The notes under the pieces are model-generated. The model worked only from the letters and a program-made list of their open reading frames with translations, was not told the origin of the DNA and ran no database searches. DNA of 64,000 nucleotides from Actinomycetota bacterium. Its GTDB lineage: Bacteria > Actinomycetota > Actinomycetes > Nanopelagicales > Nanopelagicaceae. Positions 47,643-56,511 of this stretch are shown here, in pieces (position 1 is the stretch's first letter; every line of letters begins with the position of its first letter). The stretch is from NCBI GenBank assembly GCA_947490845.1, contig CANLHI010000002.1:1-64000 (forward strand), written 5' to 3'. A program made the position numbers and the translations under genes.

Positions 47643-49133
47643 TTAATTCTGTGGGAACCCGAGGTTGATGCCGCCGTGGCTTGGATCAAGCCAACGAGAT
47701 GTGATCGCCTTGCCACGTGTGAAGAAGTGAACTCCTTCTTCGCCATGCGCTTTGGTATCACCAAATAGTGATTGCTTCCAACCACCGAATGAGTAATACG
47801 CAACTGGCACAGGAATTGGAACGTTGATTCCAACCATGCCAACTTGAATTTCATTCTGGAAACGACGCGCTGCGCCACCATCGTTTGTAAAGATGGCAGT
47901 TCCATTGCCGAAGGCACCGCTATTAATTAGTGACACACCCTCGTCATATGACTTAACGCGCACAATAGATAGGACTGGTCCGAAGATTTCATCCTTATAA
48001 ACGCTAGATGTTGTTGGAACCTTATCGATCAAGGTTGGTCCAAGCCAGAAGCCTGCAGCTTCGCCATCTGCCTTAACATCGCGACCATCGACGACAACTT
48101 TTGCGCCATCTTTGATTGCGACATCGATATATCCAGCGACTTTATCGCGGTGTTCTTTCGTAACAAGTGGGCCCATATCGCAGCCACGGCGACCATCACC
48201 GGTGCGCAACTTATCCATACGGCTAACAATTTTTTCGATCAAGGCATCAGCCACAGGTTCAACAGCGACAACAACTGAGATCGCCATGCAACGTTCTCCG
48301 GCAGAACCAAAGCCTGCGTTAATTGCTGAGTCTGCAACTAGTTCAAGATCAGCATCTGGCAAGACCAACATATGGTTCTTGGCGCCGCCGAGAGATTGCA
48401 CGCGCTTGCCAGCCTTGGCGCATTCTTCATAGATATAACGCGCAATTGGAGTTGAACCAACAAATGAAATCGCTTCCACATCGGGGGAGTGCAACAAACC
48501 ATCAACTGATTCCTTATCGCCATTTAGAACGTTAAAGACGCCATCCGGCAAGCCCGCTTCCTTCCATAACTTACCAATCCAAATTGCAGCCGATGGATCT
48601 TTCTCTGATGGTTTTAAGACGACGGTATTTCCGGCAGCGATAGCAATTGGGAAGAACCACATCGGCACCATTGCGGGGAAGTTAAATGGAGAAATGATTC
48701 CCACAACACCGAGTGCCTGACGAGTTGAGTAAACATCAACACCGGTTGAAACGTTTTCAGAGTAGTAACCCTTAATAAGCTGCGGCATACCAACTGCAAA
48801 TTCGACTACTTCTTGACCACGAGTAATTTCACCGAGAGCATCAGATAAAACTTTGCCGTGTTCGCTGGTAATGATTTCGGCTAATTCACCCTTTTTAGCA
48901 TTTAATAGTTCGCGAAACTTAAAGATAATTTGTTGACGCCCCGCAAGTGAAGTCTTTGACCAACCCGGAAATGCTTTCTTCGCAGCAGAGATTGCCGCAG
49001 TAATCTCAGCACCATTTGCCAAAGCAACTCGCTTTGTTTCAACGCCAAGTGCTGGGTCATAAACAGGTGCGGTCCGCCCTGATGTGCTTACATATTCTTT
49101 ATTATCGATCCAGTGATTTACGGTGGTAGTCAT
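47643..49133 (-). CDS. iolA: (methyl)malonate-semialdehyde dehydrogenase (CoA-acylating)
   Basis: The 496-residue aldehyde dehydrogenase is of the MmsA/IolA class. It has VVGIISPFNFPAMVPMWFFP, FVGSTPIARYIY, the specific GGAKNHMLVLPDADL instead of the usual glutamate motif, and the catalytic cysteine in GSAGERCMAIS. It makes acetyl-CoA from malonate semialdehyde in inositol breakdown, or propionyl-CoA from methylmalonate semialdehyde in valine breakdown. The iolD neighbour favours the first. Confidence 0.9.
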   Translation of the reverse strand: MTTTVNHWIDNKEYVSTSGRTAPVYDPALGVETKRVALANGAEITAAISAAKKAFPGWSKTSLAGRQQIIFKFRELLNAKKGELAEIITSEHGKVLSDALGEITRGQEVVEFAVGMPQLIKGYYSENVSTGVDVYSTRQALGVVGIISPFNFPAMVPMWFFPIAIAAGNTVVLKPSEKDPSAAIWIGKLWKEAGLPDGVFNVLNGDKESVDGLLHSPDVEAISFVGSTPIARYIYEECAKAGKRVQSLGGAKNHMLVLPDADLELVADSAINAGFGSAGERCMAISVVVAVEPVADALIEKIVSRMDKLRTGDGRRGCDMGPLVTKEHRDKVAGYIDVAIKDGAKVVVDGRDVKADGEAAGFWLGPTLIDKVPTTSSVYKDEIFGPVLSIVRVKSYDEGVSLINSGAFGNGTAIFTNDGGAARRFQNEIQVGMVGINVPIPVPVAYYSFGGWKQSLFGDTKAHGEEGVHFFTRGKAITSRWLDPSHGGINLGFPQN

Positions 49134-49139
49134 GCGCTC

Positions 49140-49145
49140 ATCCTA
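49140..49145 (-). promoter_or_regulatory. -10 box of a leaderless promoter for iolA
   Basis: On the minus strand TAGGAT ends 6 bases before the ATG at 49133. No ribosome-binding site is visible. Confidence 0.45.
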
Positions 49146-49297
49146 TGACGCGGACCCCAGACTTATAAACGGCCCTAATCTTGATCCCCGCCACATCCAT
49201 GGGGCGCAATTTCCATTGGGTTAGCCGATAGATGCATTAAATCGGCCTGCATCCAACTGCAATCTGGCTGAAGCCCTGCCGAAAGCGCATCACTTGA

Positions 49298-49303
49298 TAA
49301 GGT
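49298..49303 (+). promoter_or_regulatory. -10 box of a leaderless promoter for the alpha/beta hydrolase
   Basis: TAAGGT ends 6 bases before the ATG at 49310. Confidence 0.4.
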
Positions 49304-49309
49304 CAGGGG

Positions 49310-50173
49310 ATGTCGCTACTAAAACTCGCTGATGGTCGTAACTTCGAATACGAAGATAACGGGGTTACTTCTGATCAAGCAATCCTTTTTCTTCATGGCA
49401 CACCTAGCGCCGATAAACTTTGGTCACAATGGTTGCCGCAAGTCACGGGCTGTTTAGCGATTGCGACAAGTCGCGCCGGTTACGGTAAATCTGATCGTCA
49501 CAAGGGGCGCACAGTCGCCGATGATTTAGCTGATCAACAAGCGCTGCTCGATCATTTTCATATAGAAGAATTTGTCTCAATTGGTTGGTCAGGTGGTGGC
49601 CCGCATGCAATAAATATGACGCGCGATCCACGAAATAAGGGCGCAATCACCTTGGCAGGTGTTGGCGAATGGGGACATGCAGATTTAGATTTCTTAGCCG
49701 ATATGGGACCAGAAAACGAAGAAGAATTTGGTGAAGCGCTAAAGGGTGAAGCAGCGATTGCGGCTTGGATGTCAAAGAATGCACCTGTCTATAAAAATAT
49801 TTCAGGGCCCGAAATCATCGAAGCCTTTGGAGGCTTAATTGGAGATGCCGACAAGGCCGCGCTCACCCCTGACGTTGCTGAAGAGATGGCGAGAAATTTT
49901 AGACATGCCGTTGTAGATAGTTTTTATGGATGGGCCGATGATGATTTAGCGTTCGTGCAGAAATTTGGTTTTGATTTAGGTGCGATAAAGAAGCCCGTTT
50001 TAATATGGCAAGGCGATGATGACTTTATGGTTCCTAAAGCTCACGGTGAATGGCTCGCTAAACATATCCCAACGGCCAAGTTAAACTTTCTCCCCGGCCA
50101 TGGTCATATTTCACTTGGTACTGCATATCGCCCAGAGATAATTAAACAAGCGATGGAGTTGCTAAAGGCTTAG
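49310..50173 (+). CDS. alpha/beta hydrolase
   Basis: The 287-residue enzyme has the oxyanion FLHGTPSADKLW, nucleophile elbow GWSGGGPHA, an Asp in IWQGDDDFMVP and the catalytic His in GHGHISLG. The substrate is unknown; it resembles soluble esterases and proline-iminopeptidase-like proteins. Its stop overlaps the convergent DoxX-like gene by 4 bases. Confidence 0.85.
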   Translation: MSLLKLADGRNFEYEDNGVTSDQAILFLHGTPSADKLWSQWLPQVTGCLAIATSRAGYGKSDRHKGRTVADDLADQQALLDHFHIEEFVSIGWSGGGPHAINMTRDPRNKGAITLAGVGEWGHADLDFLADMGPENEEEFGEALKGEAAIAAWMSKNAPVYKNISGPEIIEAFGGLIGDADKAALTPDVAEEMARNFRHAVVDSFYGWADDDLAFVQKFGFDLGAIKKPVLIWQGDDDFMVPKAHGEWLAKHIPTAKLNFLPGHGHISLGTAYRPEIIKQAMELLKA

Positions 50174-50637
50174 TTCTTCTCCACTAAGGGAGTGAGCCTG
50201 CCACCAACAACCATGGCGGCACCGATTAGCACGAGATTTTTAACTATGTATTGTCCTTCAAGAGTTAAATCAAATGGGAAAGATTGAAAACATACCTCAG
50301 GAAGTAGCACAAGCGGCAAGAATGTGCCGGGCATTTGTAGGGCAAGGAGAAAGAGCCCGAGGCGAATAAAGGAAGGAAAGAGTAGACATATTCCAATTGT
50401 TGCTTCCCAGATGCCCAGAATTGGAATAAAAACATCAGGATCAAACCAATAAACAGTCTTTGTGATTAGGTCATTTGCTGGGCTATTACCGAAAACTTTA
50501 AGAACTCCGAACCAAATAAAAATAGTTCCAAGTGAGATTTGAAGCGCTGGCATACTGACTCGATTAAGGAATTTGATTAAATTTAGATCAAACTTCTTAA
50601 GATCACCGAATTTGCTCATATTTTTATCCATTCTCAC
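50170..50637 (-). CDS. DoxX-like membrane protein
   Basis: The 155-residue protein has four membrane segments and the early FIWFGVLKVFGNSPANDLI motif and WEATIGICLLF, typical of DoxX-family proteins with an E/W motif. Function is unknown; a redox or thiol role is possible because a DCC thiol-oxidoreductase is divergently encoded next to it. Confidence 0.7.
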   Translation of the reverse strand: MRMDKNMSKFGDLKKFDLNLIKFLNRVSMPALQISLGTIFIWFGVLKVFGNSPANDLITKTVYWFDPDVFIPILGIWEATIGICLLFPSFIRLGLFLLALQMPGTFLPLVLLPEVCFQSFPFDLTLEGQYIVKNLVLIGAAMVVGGRLTPLVEKN

Positions 50638-50693
50638 TTTTTCACTTTCTCTATTTTACCTACCTTTGACTCGTTAGGTGAGTTAGAATTTGC

Positions 50694-50721
50694 GCGTGAG
50701 AAGTTATGGGGTGGCTCACGC
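50694..50721 (+). promoter_or_regulatory. hairpin directly before the DCC gene start
   Basis: GCGTGAG (50694-50700) and CTCACGC (50715-50721) form a 7-bp stem ending at the base before the ATG. The 14-base loop contains the G-rich GGGGTGG that is the only ribosome-binding candidate. It could control initiation. Confidence 0.4.
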
Positions 50722-51072
50722 ATGAGCGAAATAGTCGTTATTTATGACGGTCAATGCGGGTTGTGTAAAAATTCCATTTCGTGGGTCTCTCAGAAACTTG
50801 AGATTAGTGCCCTTGATTTTCACACCGCAGATCTTGCGCAATTTGGACTAACCGCAGAACAATGCTCGCGCGAAGTCTTTGTGATCACCGAGCAGCACCG
50901 CTATAGCGGTGCTCAAGCAGCAGCCTTCCTACTAAAGCACAGAGGTAACAAAGTGCTGTCCGCGCTAATCACCCTCTCGGGTCCGCTTGCCCGCATCGTT
51001 TACAGATGGGTGGCTAGCCACAGAAACTCATGGCCGGTAAAAATTCTTTCGCAACTTCTTAAGACTAGATAA
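50722..51072 (+). CDS. DCC family thiol-disulfide oxidoreductase (DUF393)
   Basis: The 116-residue protein has the DxxCxxC motif in YDGQCGLCKNS and the usual RYSGAQAAAFLL segment of DUF393. Members have a thioredoxin-like fold and a predicted thiol redox role. It overlaps the convergent photolyase gene by 8 bases. Confidence 0.85.
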   Translation: MSEIVVIYDGQCGLCKNSISWVSQKLEISALDFHTADLAQFGLTAEQCSREVFVITEQHRYSGAQAAAFLLKHRGNKVLSALITLSGPLARIVYRWVASHRNSWPVKILSQLLKTR

Positions 51073-52537
51073 TTCCCTGCTCTAAACCTTTTAGTACCTC
51101 TTGTGCGCGCACCTTTAACTCGGGCAGATCACTTAAGCGATTTAGACCAAATACTTGTTGGCTCATTCGGTGATTTTTAGCAAAGGTTTCTCTATGTCGA
51201 TCTAGAAAATCCCAATACAAAGTTGTAAATGGACAGGCATCTGCGCCAACGCGCAGCTTGGGGTTATAGGCACAAGGTTTGCAATAGTCAGACATCCGCG
51301 AGATGTAAGCACCACCTGCGGCATATGGCTTAGTCATCATCTGACCACCATCTGCGTGAACACCCATGCCAATAACATTTGGAACCATTACCCATTCAGT
51401 GGCATCGATAAATACTTCGCGCATCCAATCTAGAAATTCTTGCGGATTGGTTCCGGTTACCAAAGCCAAATTAGATAAAACCATTAACCGGGGGATGTGA
51501 TGCACCCAAGCCCGGTTTTGGATATCTGTGCCTATCTCTCTCATGCAGTTCATTTTGGTGGTGCTGGGATCTAAAAAAAGCGGCAGCAGTTTTCGGTTGG
51601 CACCCAATTGATTATTGCTTCGATACTCCGGCCCCAAAAACCAATACATCCCGTTTACATATTCGCGCCAACCAATTACCTGACGAACAAATCCTTCGGC
51701 GGATTCGATTGGAACTTTGCCGGTTTCAAATGCCTTCATGGCTGCATCAATTACTTCACTGGGATGAAGCAGGCCGTTGTTTAAGTAAGGAGAAAGCAGT
51801 GAATGGTGCAGCGCCCAGTTCTGCGTGGTCATCGCATCCTCTAGTGGCCCAAACTCGGCGAAATGGTTATCAATAAAGTTCTTTAACTGGGCAAGTGCGC
51901 CCTTGCGCGTTGTTGCCCAGGTATTTGTCGGCAGATGAGATAACTCAGCGGCCACTTCTTTATCAATCTCATCTCGCTTATGTTCTAGATATGCCGGGCC
52001 TTCATATTTCTTAGGCGGTGGCATGCGGTTATCTTTATCAAAGTTCCAAGACCCACCTATCGGATCCGTCTCGGCCATTAATACATTTAGGCGCAGCCGT
52101 TGTTTGCGATAGAAATTCTCCATTAAGTAAGACTTTTGCTCATCTGCCCAAAGTTTAAAAAGCTTGCGAGAAGTCAGAAAGAAATCATTTTCAACAAAAG
52201 TTACCTTGTGCTTTTTAAGCGCCTCGTATTGGCGAAAGGAACTTGGCTCTGCGCACACTATCGGAAGCGCTCCGTGCTTCTTAGCGATTTCCTTTAGCCC
52301 ATCAATTGTCGTCGCAGCTTTAATATATTCAACTTCAAAGCCTTCAACTTCTAAGGTTTGTGCAAAATGGCGGGCGCTAGAAATTAGAAAGAACAACCGC
52401 TCCTTGTGCCAATTGCGCCCTTTGGTGATGCGCGCACTTTCCACAAAAACAATCAGATCTGATTTAGGGTCAGAGTCCTTTAGCGCCCCGTGCTTGCGAT
52501 GTAGATGATCAAATGGGATATAGATAACGCGCTTCAT
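51065..52537 (-). CDS. iron-sulfur (6-4) photolyase, PhrB/FeS-BCP class
   Basis: The 490-residue flavoprotein is a cryptochrome/photolyase of the bacterial FeS-BCP class, which repairs (6-4) photoproducts with light. Four cysteines, Cys331, Cys419, Cys422 and Cys435, have spacings of 88, 3 and 13, the pattern of the 4Fe-4S ligands of Agrobacterium PhrB. FAD-site segments [15 protein letters not shown] and [13 protein letters not shown] are present. Its start overlaps the DUF2256 gene by 4 bases. A light-exposed surface-water life fits. Confidence 0.9.
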   Translation of the reverse strand: MKRVIYIPFDHLHRKHGALKDSDPKSDLIVFVESARITKGRNWHKERLFFLISSARHFAQTLEVEGFEVEYIKAATTIDGLKEIAKKHGALPIVCAEPSSFRQYEALKKHKVTFVENDFFLTSRKLFKLWADEQKSYLMENFYRKQRLRLNVLMAETDPIGGSWNFDKDNRMPPPKKYEGPAYLEHKRDEIDKEVAAELSHLPTNTWATTRKGALAQLKNFIDNHFAEFGPLEDAMTTQNWALHHSLLSPYLNNGLLHPSEVIDAAMKAFETGKVPIESAEGFVRQVIGWREYVNGMYWFLGPEYRSNNQLGANRKLLPLFLDPSTTKMNCMREIGTDIQNRAWVHHIPRLMVLSNLALVTGTNPQEFLDWMREVFIDATEWVMVPNVIGMGVHADGGQMMTKPYAAGGAYISRMSDYCKPCAYNPKLRVGADACPFTTLYWDFLDRHRETFAKNHRMSQQVFGLNRLSDLPELKVRAQEVLKGLEQGII

Positions 52538-52677
52538 TTATTCTCACGGCACCGATCACTGCAGTACTTCACTTCAGACCAATTCTTGGCCCACTTCTTG
52601 CGCCACTCAAATTCCAGGCCACAGCGCACACAGACTTTTGGTGCAAAACCATTCTTGACCTTTGCTGAGCGTGACAT
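52534..52677 (-). CDS. DUF2256 zinc-ribbon-like small protein
   Basis: This 47-residue frame has the DUF2256 pattern: Cys16-x2-Cys19, a central WRKKWAKNW, and Cys39-x3-Cys43 (KYCSDRCR). The four cysteines suggest a zinc ribbon. It overlaps the photolyase start as ATGA, and DUF2256 genes are found next to photolyases elsewhere, so a joint role is likely. Function is unknown. Confidence 0.85.
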   Translation of the reverse strand: MSRSAKVKNGFAPKVCVRCGLEFEWRKKWAKNWSEVKYCSDRCRENK

Positions 52678-52800
52678 TGGGCAATGGTAGGTCAGCGCCC
52701 TCGAAGATGGGCTTTATGAAATAGGCGTAATGTTCAAACGGGCTTTTCTTGCCGCGTCCTATAAGATTCGAGCTTATCAATAAGAGAAAAGAGAGATGTC

Positions 52801-52950
52801 ATGGGCGCTTGCTCCTGCGGTTACACCAGAGATGAAGAGAAGAATTGCGATGGAACACATAAGGTCGTAAAGGCTGTAAAGGCTGAATTGGCTGAAAAGC
52901 TCGAAGCCAACGGTTTTCCACACGCTTCCGAATACGTAAAGAACAACTAA
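52801..52950 (+). CDS. CDGSH-type iron-sulfur small protein, variant
   Basis: A 49-residue frame starts at ATG 52801 with GAGAGA upstream. It has Cys4-x-Cys6 and CDGTH at residues 16-20, the ligand set (three cysteines and a histidine) of CDGSH [2Fe-2S] proteins, with one extra residue and no proline between the second and third cysteine. The rest is one short amphipathic helix. CDGSH proteins move electrons or clusters. It is shorter than most members. Confidence 0.7.
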   Translation: MGACSCGYTRDEEKNCDGTHKVVKAVKAELAEKLEANGFPHASEYVKNN

Positions 52951-53053
52951 ACCCGGTATTTGTCCATTATTTCTCGATTGGACATGCAAAGTTCAGGGTT
53001 CAGGCTTAACATTTGGCAACTCGTAAGAAATTCACAGACCAAGGGGAGTAATC

Positions 53054-53428
53054 ATGGATGAAAAAGGTTTATTAGAGCTTTGGAACACAAAGCGCACACA
53101 GATTATCAATGCTCAAATCGCGCCAACACTTTTGCTAATCGGAGTTTTTGTATTAGCAGCATTCGGCAAATTTGAGAGCGCATCAGATGGCGCCAAGTAC
53201 CTAACTGTTGGCGTTGCCGCAGCCACCGGAATCCTGGCAATAATTTCTCAATACGCAGCCGTTCGTGAGGCTGAAGCCCTGCTTGTAGATTTGAAGAAGA
53301 TTCAAAAGCCATCTGCACTTGCAACTAAAATTGCAGAATCACGTAGTCTGTTATCACTTTCAGCTATTGCAATGGTTGGTCTAGGCACTGGCGTATTCGC
53401 TCTAGTTGTATGGGCAGTACTGGGTTAA
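53054..53428 (+). CDS. small membrane protein of unknown function
   Basis: The 124-residue protein has three hydrophobic segments (about residues 20-38, 52-72 and 98-122) with a cytosolic charged stretch REAEALLVDLKKIQK between the second and third. AAGGGGAG stands before the ATG. I do not recognise a family. A second tiny membrane gene follows 4 bases later. Confidence 0.75.
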   Translation: MDEKGLLELWNTKRTQIINAQIAPTLLLIGVFVLAAFGKFESASDGAKYLTVGVAAATGILAIISQYAAVREAEALLVDLKKIQKPSALATKIAESRSLLSLSAIAMVGLGTGVFALVVWAVLG

Positions 53429-53432
53429 TTCT

Positions 53433-53555
53433 TTGGATAAATTTCTGATTCTGGCAGCCTTCATCGTCTTTCTTTCAGTGGCGTTGATTGTCTATGACCG
53501 ACCTGCAAAAAAGAAGCAGAAAATTACCGGCCGCGGTGGAGACTTCGAGTCCTAA
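53433..53555 (+). CDS. 40-residue membrane protein with a GRGGDFES tail
   Basis: Starting at TTG 53433, the frame encodes one hydrophobic segment (about residues 4-21) and a basic tail RPAKKKQKITGRGGDFES. It begins 4 bases after the preceding gene and would be translated from the same transcript. The Lys-rich stretch followed by a glycine-rich end looks like a designed cytosolic tail. The start codon is uncertain. Confidence 0.5.
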   Translation: MDKFLILAAFIVFLSVALIVYDRPAKKKQKITGRGGDFES

Positions 53556-53593
53556 CTATTTAAGAATTAACGCAAGGCGGGCGCCTGCAATGA

Positions 53594-54355
53594 TCAGTAA
53601 GTAGCGCGCCCACCTGATAAGTCAAAGACGAATCCAGTTGTGAAGGATGCGGCTGGAGACACGACGAAAGCCACTAGATCTCCAACTTCATGTGGCTCTC
53701 CGATGCGTCCCATAGGTATGCGAGAAATCATGTATTCCAGTACCTGCGGTGAAGTGTTGTCATTAATTGGTGATCTCACAACGGCGGGTGCAATCGTATT
53801 AATTGTCACTCCCTTGCTGGCTACTTCCTTTGCACTGGATTTCACGTGGCCAATAAGTGCGGCCTTAGTTGATGAATAAGGTCCCATGTTGGGGTTACCT
53901 TCTTTTCCTGCAATCGATGCAATATGCATGATTCGGCCATAGCCGCTCTTTAGCATGTGAGGCATAACTGCGCTCTGCAAGCTAAGAGCGCTATAAAAGT
54001 TAATCTCGAATATTTTTCGATAATCATCGAGGGAGAGTTCGTGACTTGGAACTCCCGTTGAGCCAGTGACACCTACTGAATTAACTAGAATTTCAATTTT
54101 TTTGTGCGCAGCCAAGATTCCAGCGATGGTTTTTTTCACTTCATCAGAACTTGTGGCATCTAGGTAAATACCTTCAGCTTGCCCACCGTCAGCTTTAATC
54201 TCATTAGCAATTAATTTGGCGCGGTCGAGGTCCTTATCAAGTATCACAACATGAGCACCATTAGCAGCAATGGATTTAGCACATGCTGCACCTATGCCAC
54301 TTGCACCACCGGCTACAACGGCGGTCTGTCCCTCTAACGAAGTCTTGAGTTTCAA
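53594..54355 (-). CDS. SDR dehydrogenase, sugar-cluster member
   Basis: The 253-residue classical SDR has VAGGASGIGAAC, NSVG and Tyr-x3-Lys in YSSTKAAL, ending FDLSGG. The aspartate after beta 2 (ILDKDLDRA) favours NAD. It stands divergently from the MFS gene at the edge of the deoxysugar cluster. It could oxidise L-rhamnose or a 2-keto-3-deoxy acid. Specificity cannot be read. Confidence 0.85.
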   Translation of the reverse strand: MKLKTSLEGQTAVVAGGASGIGAACAKSIAANGAHVVILDKDLDRAKLIANEIKADGGQAEGIYLDATSSDEVKKTIAGILAAHKKIEILVNSVGVTGSTGVPSHELSLDDYRKIFEINFYSALSLQSAVMPHMLKSGYGRIMHIASIAGKEGNPNMGPYSSTKAALIGHVKSSAKEVASKGVTINTIAPAVVRSPINDNTSPQVLEYMISRIPMGRIGEPHEVGDLVAFVVSPAASFTTGFVFDLSGGRATY

Positions 54356-54446
54356 TGTTCACCTATCTGAACTGTTCTGTGAATAATCACCTTGCGTCTT
54401 TATAGTAGTGACAGTGATCAGCAATGAGTAGATAGTGTATAGCCTG

Positions 54447-54462
54447 AATAATTTAAATTATT
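54447..54462. promoter_or_regulatory. perfect AT palindrome over the MFS -10 box
   Basis: AATAATTTAAATTATT is a perfect 16-bp palindrome ending 3 bases before the ATG at 54466. It contains TAAATT (54454-54459), 6 bases from that ATG, a leaderless -10. A repressor such as the IclR protein of the cluster could bind here. Being pure AT, it could also be simple AT-rich promoter sequence. Confidence 0.4.
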
Positions 54463-54465
54463 TAC

Positions 54466-55713
54466 ATGGGCGGACAAATGAGTTTTAGCGAGGCTAGTGA
54501 GCGCAGCCACAAATTAATGCGCAGGCAAGCACTATGGGGTGGCGCAGCCAACGGCGCGTTGGTCATCTTCGCAATTCCATATTTATTGCGCCTGGATGCA
54601 TCGATTACTTTGGTAAGTATTTATGTTGCTCTCACATCTTTAGGACCGCTCATTATTGGCCCCCTAGCAATTGCTCATTTGCGAAGCTCGGATCAACGCC
54701 GCAATTGGATGCTGGCTTGCGGCGTGATCTCACGTATTTTTTTCATACTGCCGGCATCTGCCCTGCTCTTTAGCAGCTACCGCGCCGAGATCGCAATCGC
54801 CATATTCTGTATCGGCGCCTTACCAACCATTGTCTTTGGAGCGCTCTGGGCACCAACTCCAGGAATTGTCTTGGATCAAGAACATCAACCCAGAGTTATA
54901 AATGCACGAACTCGGATTGCAAGCGGGGGAATGCTCTGTGCAAATGCCGTGGTCGGTGTTGGAATGATTTTTCTCCCCTTTCCCTATAACTACATTCTTG
55001 TTTTCTTCTTATCAGGGGCTCTCGGGTTTGTTGAGATTTTTGTGATCTCACAAATTGATATTCCCACGCGTGAAGAATCGGATGTTGAAACCTTCAAGGA
55101 GAGTTTTGAAATAAAGAAGATTTTGCAGGAGCATCAGTTCATTACATTCTTAATCGGAATGTCTCTGATCGTGACCGCCTCCTCCATTGCCGGGCCACTT
55201 CAGGCTGTGTATTTCATCGAGGAGCGCGGTTTATCAGATCGTTGGATGGGTGTGTGGGCCATGATGCTCTCACTCGGCGTAGTACTTGGTTCGACGATGT
55301 GGAAACGTGTACAAGAAAAAGTCGGAACATATGCGATTTTGTCATGGACTATGCCACTAGCAGCCTTCTATTTCCTCTTCATCGTGATTTCTCCCAATAA
55401 AGAGTTTATTCTTATCGCCACAATGTTTGCTGGTGCGATGAATGCCGGAGTAGAAGTAGGCGCATGGACTGGCCTCTATAGATTTGGTAGCGAAGCGCGA
55501 CGTTCGATGTTGATAAATATCTACATAGGGTTTGCACTCGGAATCCCATTTGTTGCAGCCCTATTCATTCCAGCAATTACCAATAGGTTCACACTGACGG
55601 AAATCTTTGTAGTTTCCTTCGCAATTCGCTTCCTTGCAGGTCTTTATTTCAGCATCCCACGCGTTTATGATCTGCTTAAGGATGAAGTACTTACAAATGA
55701 GACGAGTAAATAG
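54466..55713 (+). CDS. MFS-type transporter
   Basis: The 415-residue protein has about 12 hydrophobic segments and a central charged loop (about 205-225, EESDVETFKESFEIKK), the layout of MFS proteins. It is the first gene of the sugar-acid unit and ends 1 base before the SDR start. It probably imports a sugar acid or sugar. An ATG at 54478 with GGCGGA upstream is an alternative start. Confidence 0.8.
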   Translation: MGGQMSFSEASERSHKLMRRQALWGGAANGALVIFAIPYLLRLDASITLVSIYVALTSLGPLIIGPLAIAHLRSSDQRRNWMLACGVISRIFFILPASALLFSSYRAEIAIAIFCIGALPTIVFGALWAPTPGIVLDQEHQPRVINARTRIASGGMLCANAVVGVGMIFLPFPYNYILVFFLSGALGFVEIFVISQIDIPTREESDVETFKESFEIKKILQEHQFITFLIGMSLIVTASSIAGPLQAVYFIEERGLSDRWMGVWAMMLSLGVVLGSTMWKRVQEKVGTYAILSWTMPLAAFYFLFIVISPNKEFILIATMFAGAMNAGVEVGAWTGLYRFGSEARRSMLINIYIGFALGIPFVAALFIPAITNRFTLTEIFVVSFAIRFLAGLYFSIPRVYDLLKDEVLTNETSK

Positions 55714-56499
55714 GTGACACAAACATTCGCTAGTGGCGCACTTGCTGGACGGATCGTAGTTATTACTGGAGGCGGCCGGGGGATTGGAAGTGGCATATCA
55801 ACAGTTGTCTCATCCGCTGGCGGAACAGTTGTCATCATTTATCCCAATGCCGGCGAAAAAGTTCATGCCGATAAAAAAATTGCCGAGATCGAGAAAAGCG
55901 GCGGCAAAGCTTTTGCCTATTGTTGCGATGTTGGTATACAAAGTGAATGCGAAAGCGTAATCGCCCAAATTATTAAGGATCAGGGTCGCGTCGATGCGCT
56001 AGTTAACAATGCTGGCATCTGTGATTTCACCGAATTTGAAAATATCACACCTGCTATCTGGGATCGCCATCTGGCTGTAAACCTTTCCGGACCTTTCTAC
56101 CTAACCCAAGCCGTTGTTAAAGATATGAAGCCACGCAAAAAGGGCGCGATCGTAAACATCAGTACCGTTTCTGCTTACCGTGGCGGTGACCGTCAAGTGC
56201 ATTACATTTCTAGTAAAGGCGGATTAAGTTCGCTAACCACCTCATTGGCACATGAGATTTCCTCAACAGGTATCCGAGTCAATGCAATTCTCTGCGGCGG
56301 CGTTGCCACCGATATAAATATTCAGCAACGCGCTGATCACGAAAAGGCCGGAGGTAAGCCATTTCAAGAACGCCCTGGCGTTCGATCTCTTGGCAAGCCA
56401 GAAGATCTCGGCAGCGCCGTGGTATTTCTTATTTCAGATGCAAGTGAATGGGTAACAGGATCTCTGGTGGCCGTAGATGGCGGCGCCTTAATCAGCTAA
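55714..56499 (+). CDS. SDR dehydrogenase, sugar-cluster member 2
   Basis: The 261-residue SDR starts at GTG directly after the MFS stop. It has ITGGGRGIGSGIS, NNAGICD and Tyr-x3-Lys in HYISSKGGLSS, ending TGSLVAVDGG. It shares an operon with the enolase-family dehydratase 12 bases downstream, so it probably acts on the dehydratase substrate or product. Confidence 0.88.
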   Translation: MTQTFASGALAGRIVVITGGGRGIGSGISTVVSSAGGTVVIIYPNAGEKVHADKKIAEIEKSGGKAFAYCCDVGIQSECESVIAQIIKDQGRVDALVNNAGICDFTEFENITPAIWDRHLAVNLSGPFYLTQAVVKDMKPRKKGAIVNISTVSAYRGGDRQVHYISSKGGLSSLTTSLAHEISSTGIRVNAILCGGVATDINIQQRADHEKAGGKPFQERPGVRSLGKPEDLGSAVVFLISDASEWVTGSLVAVDGGALIS

Positions 56500-56511
56500 A
56501 AAGGGGAAGCA

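Noticed and set aside
52505..52690. Plus-strand open frame of 61 codons over the photolyase start
   Set aside because: It is antisense to the photolyase and the well-supported DUF2256 gene.
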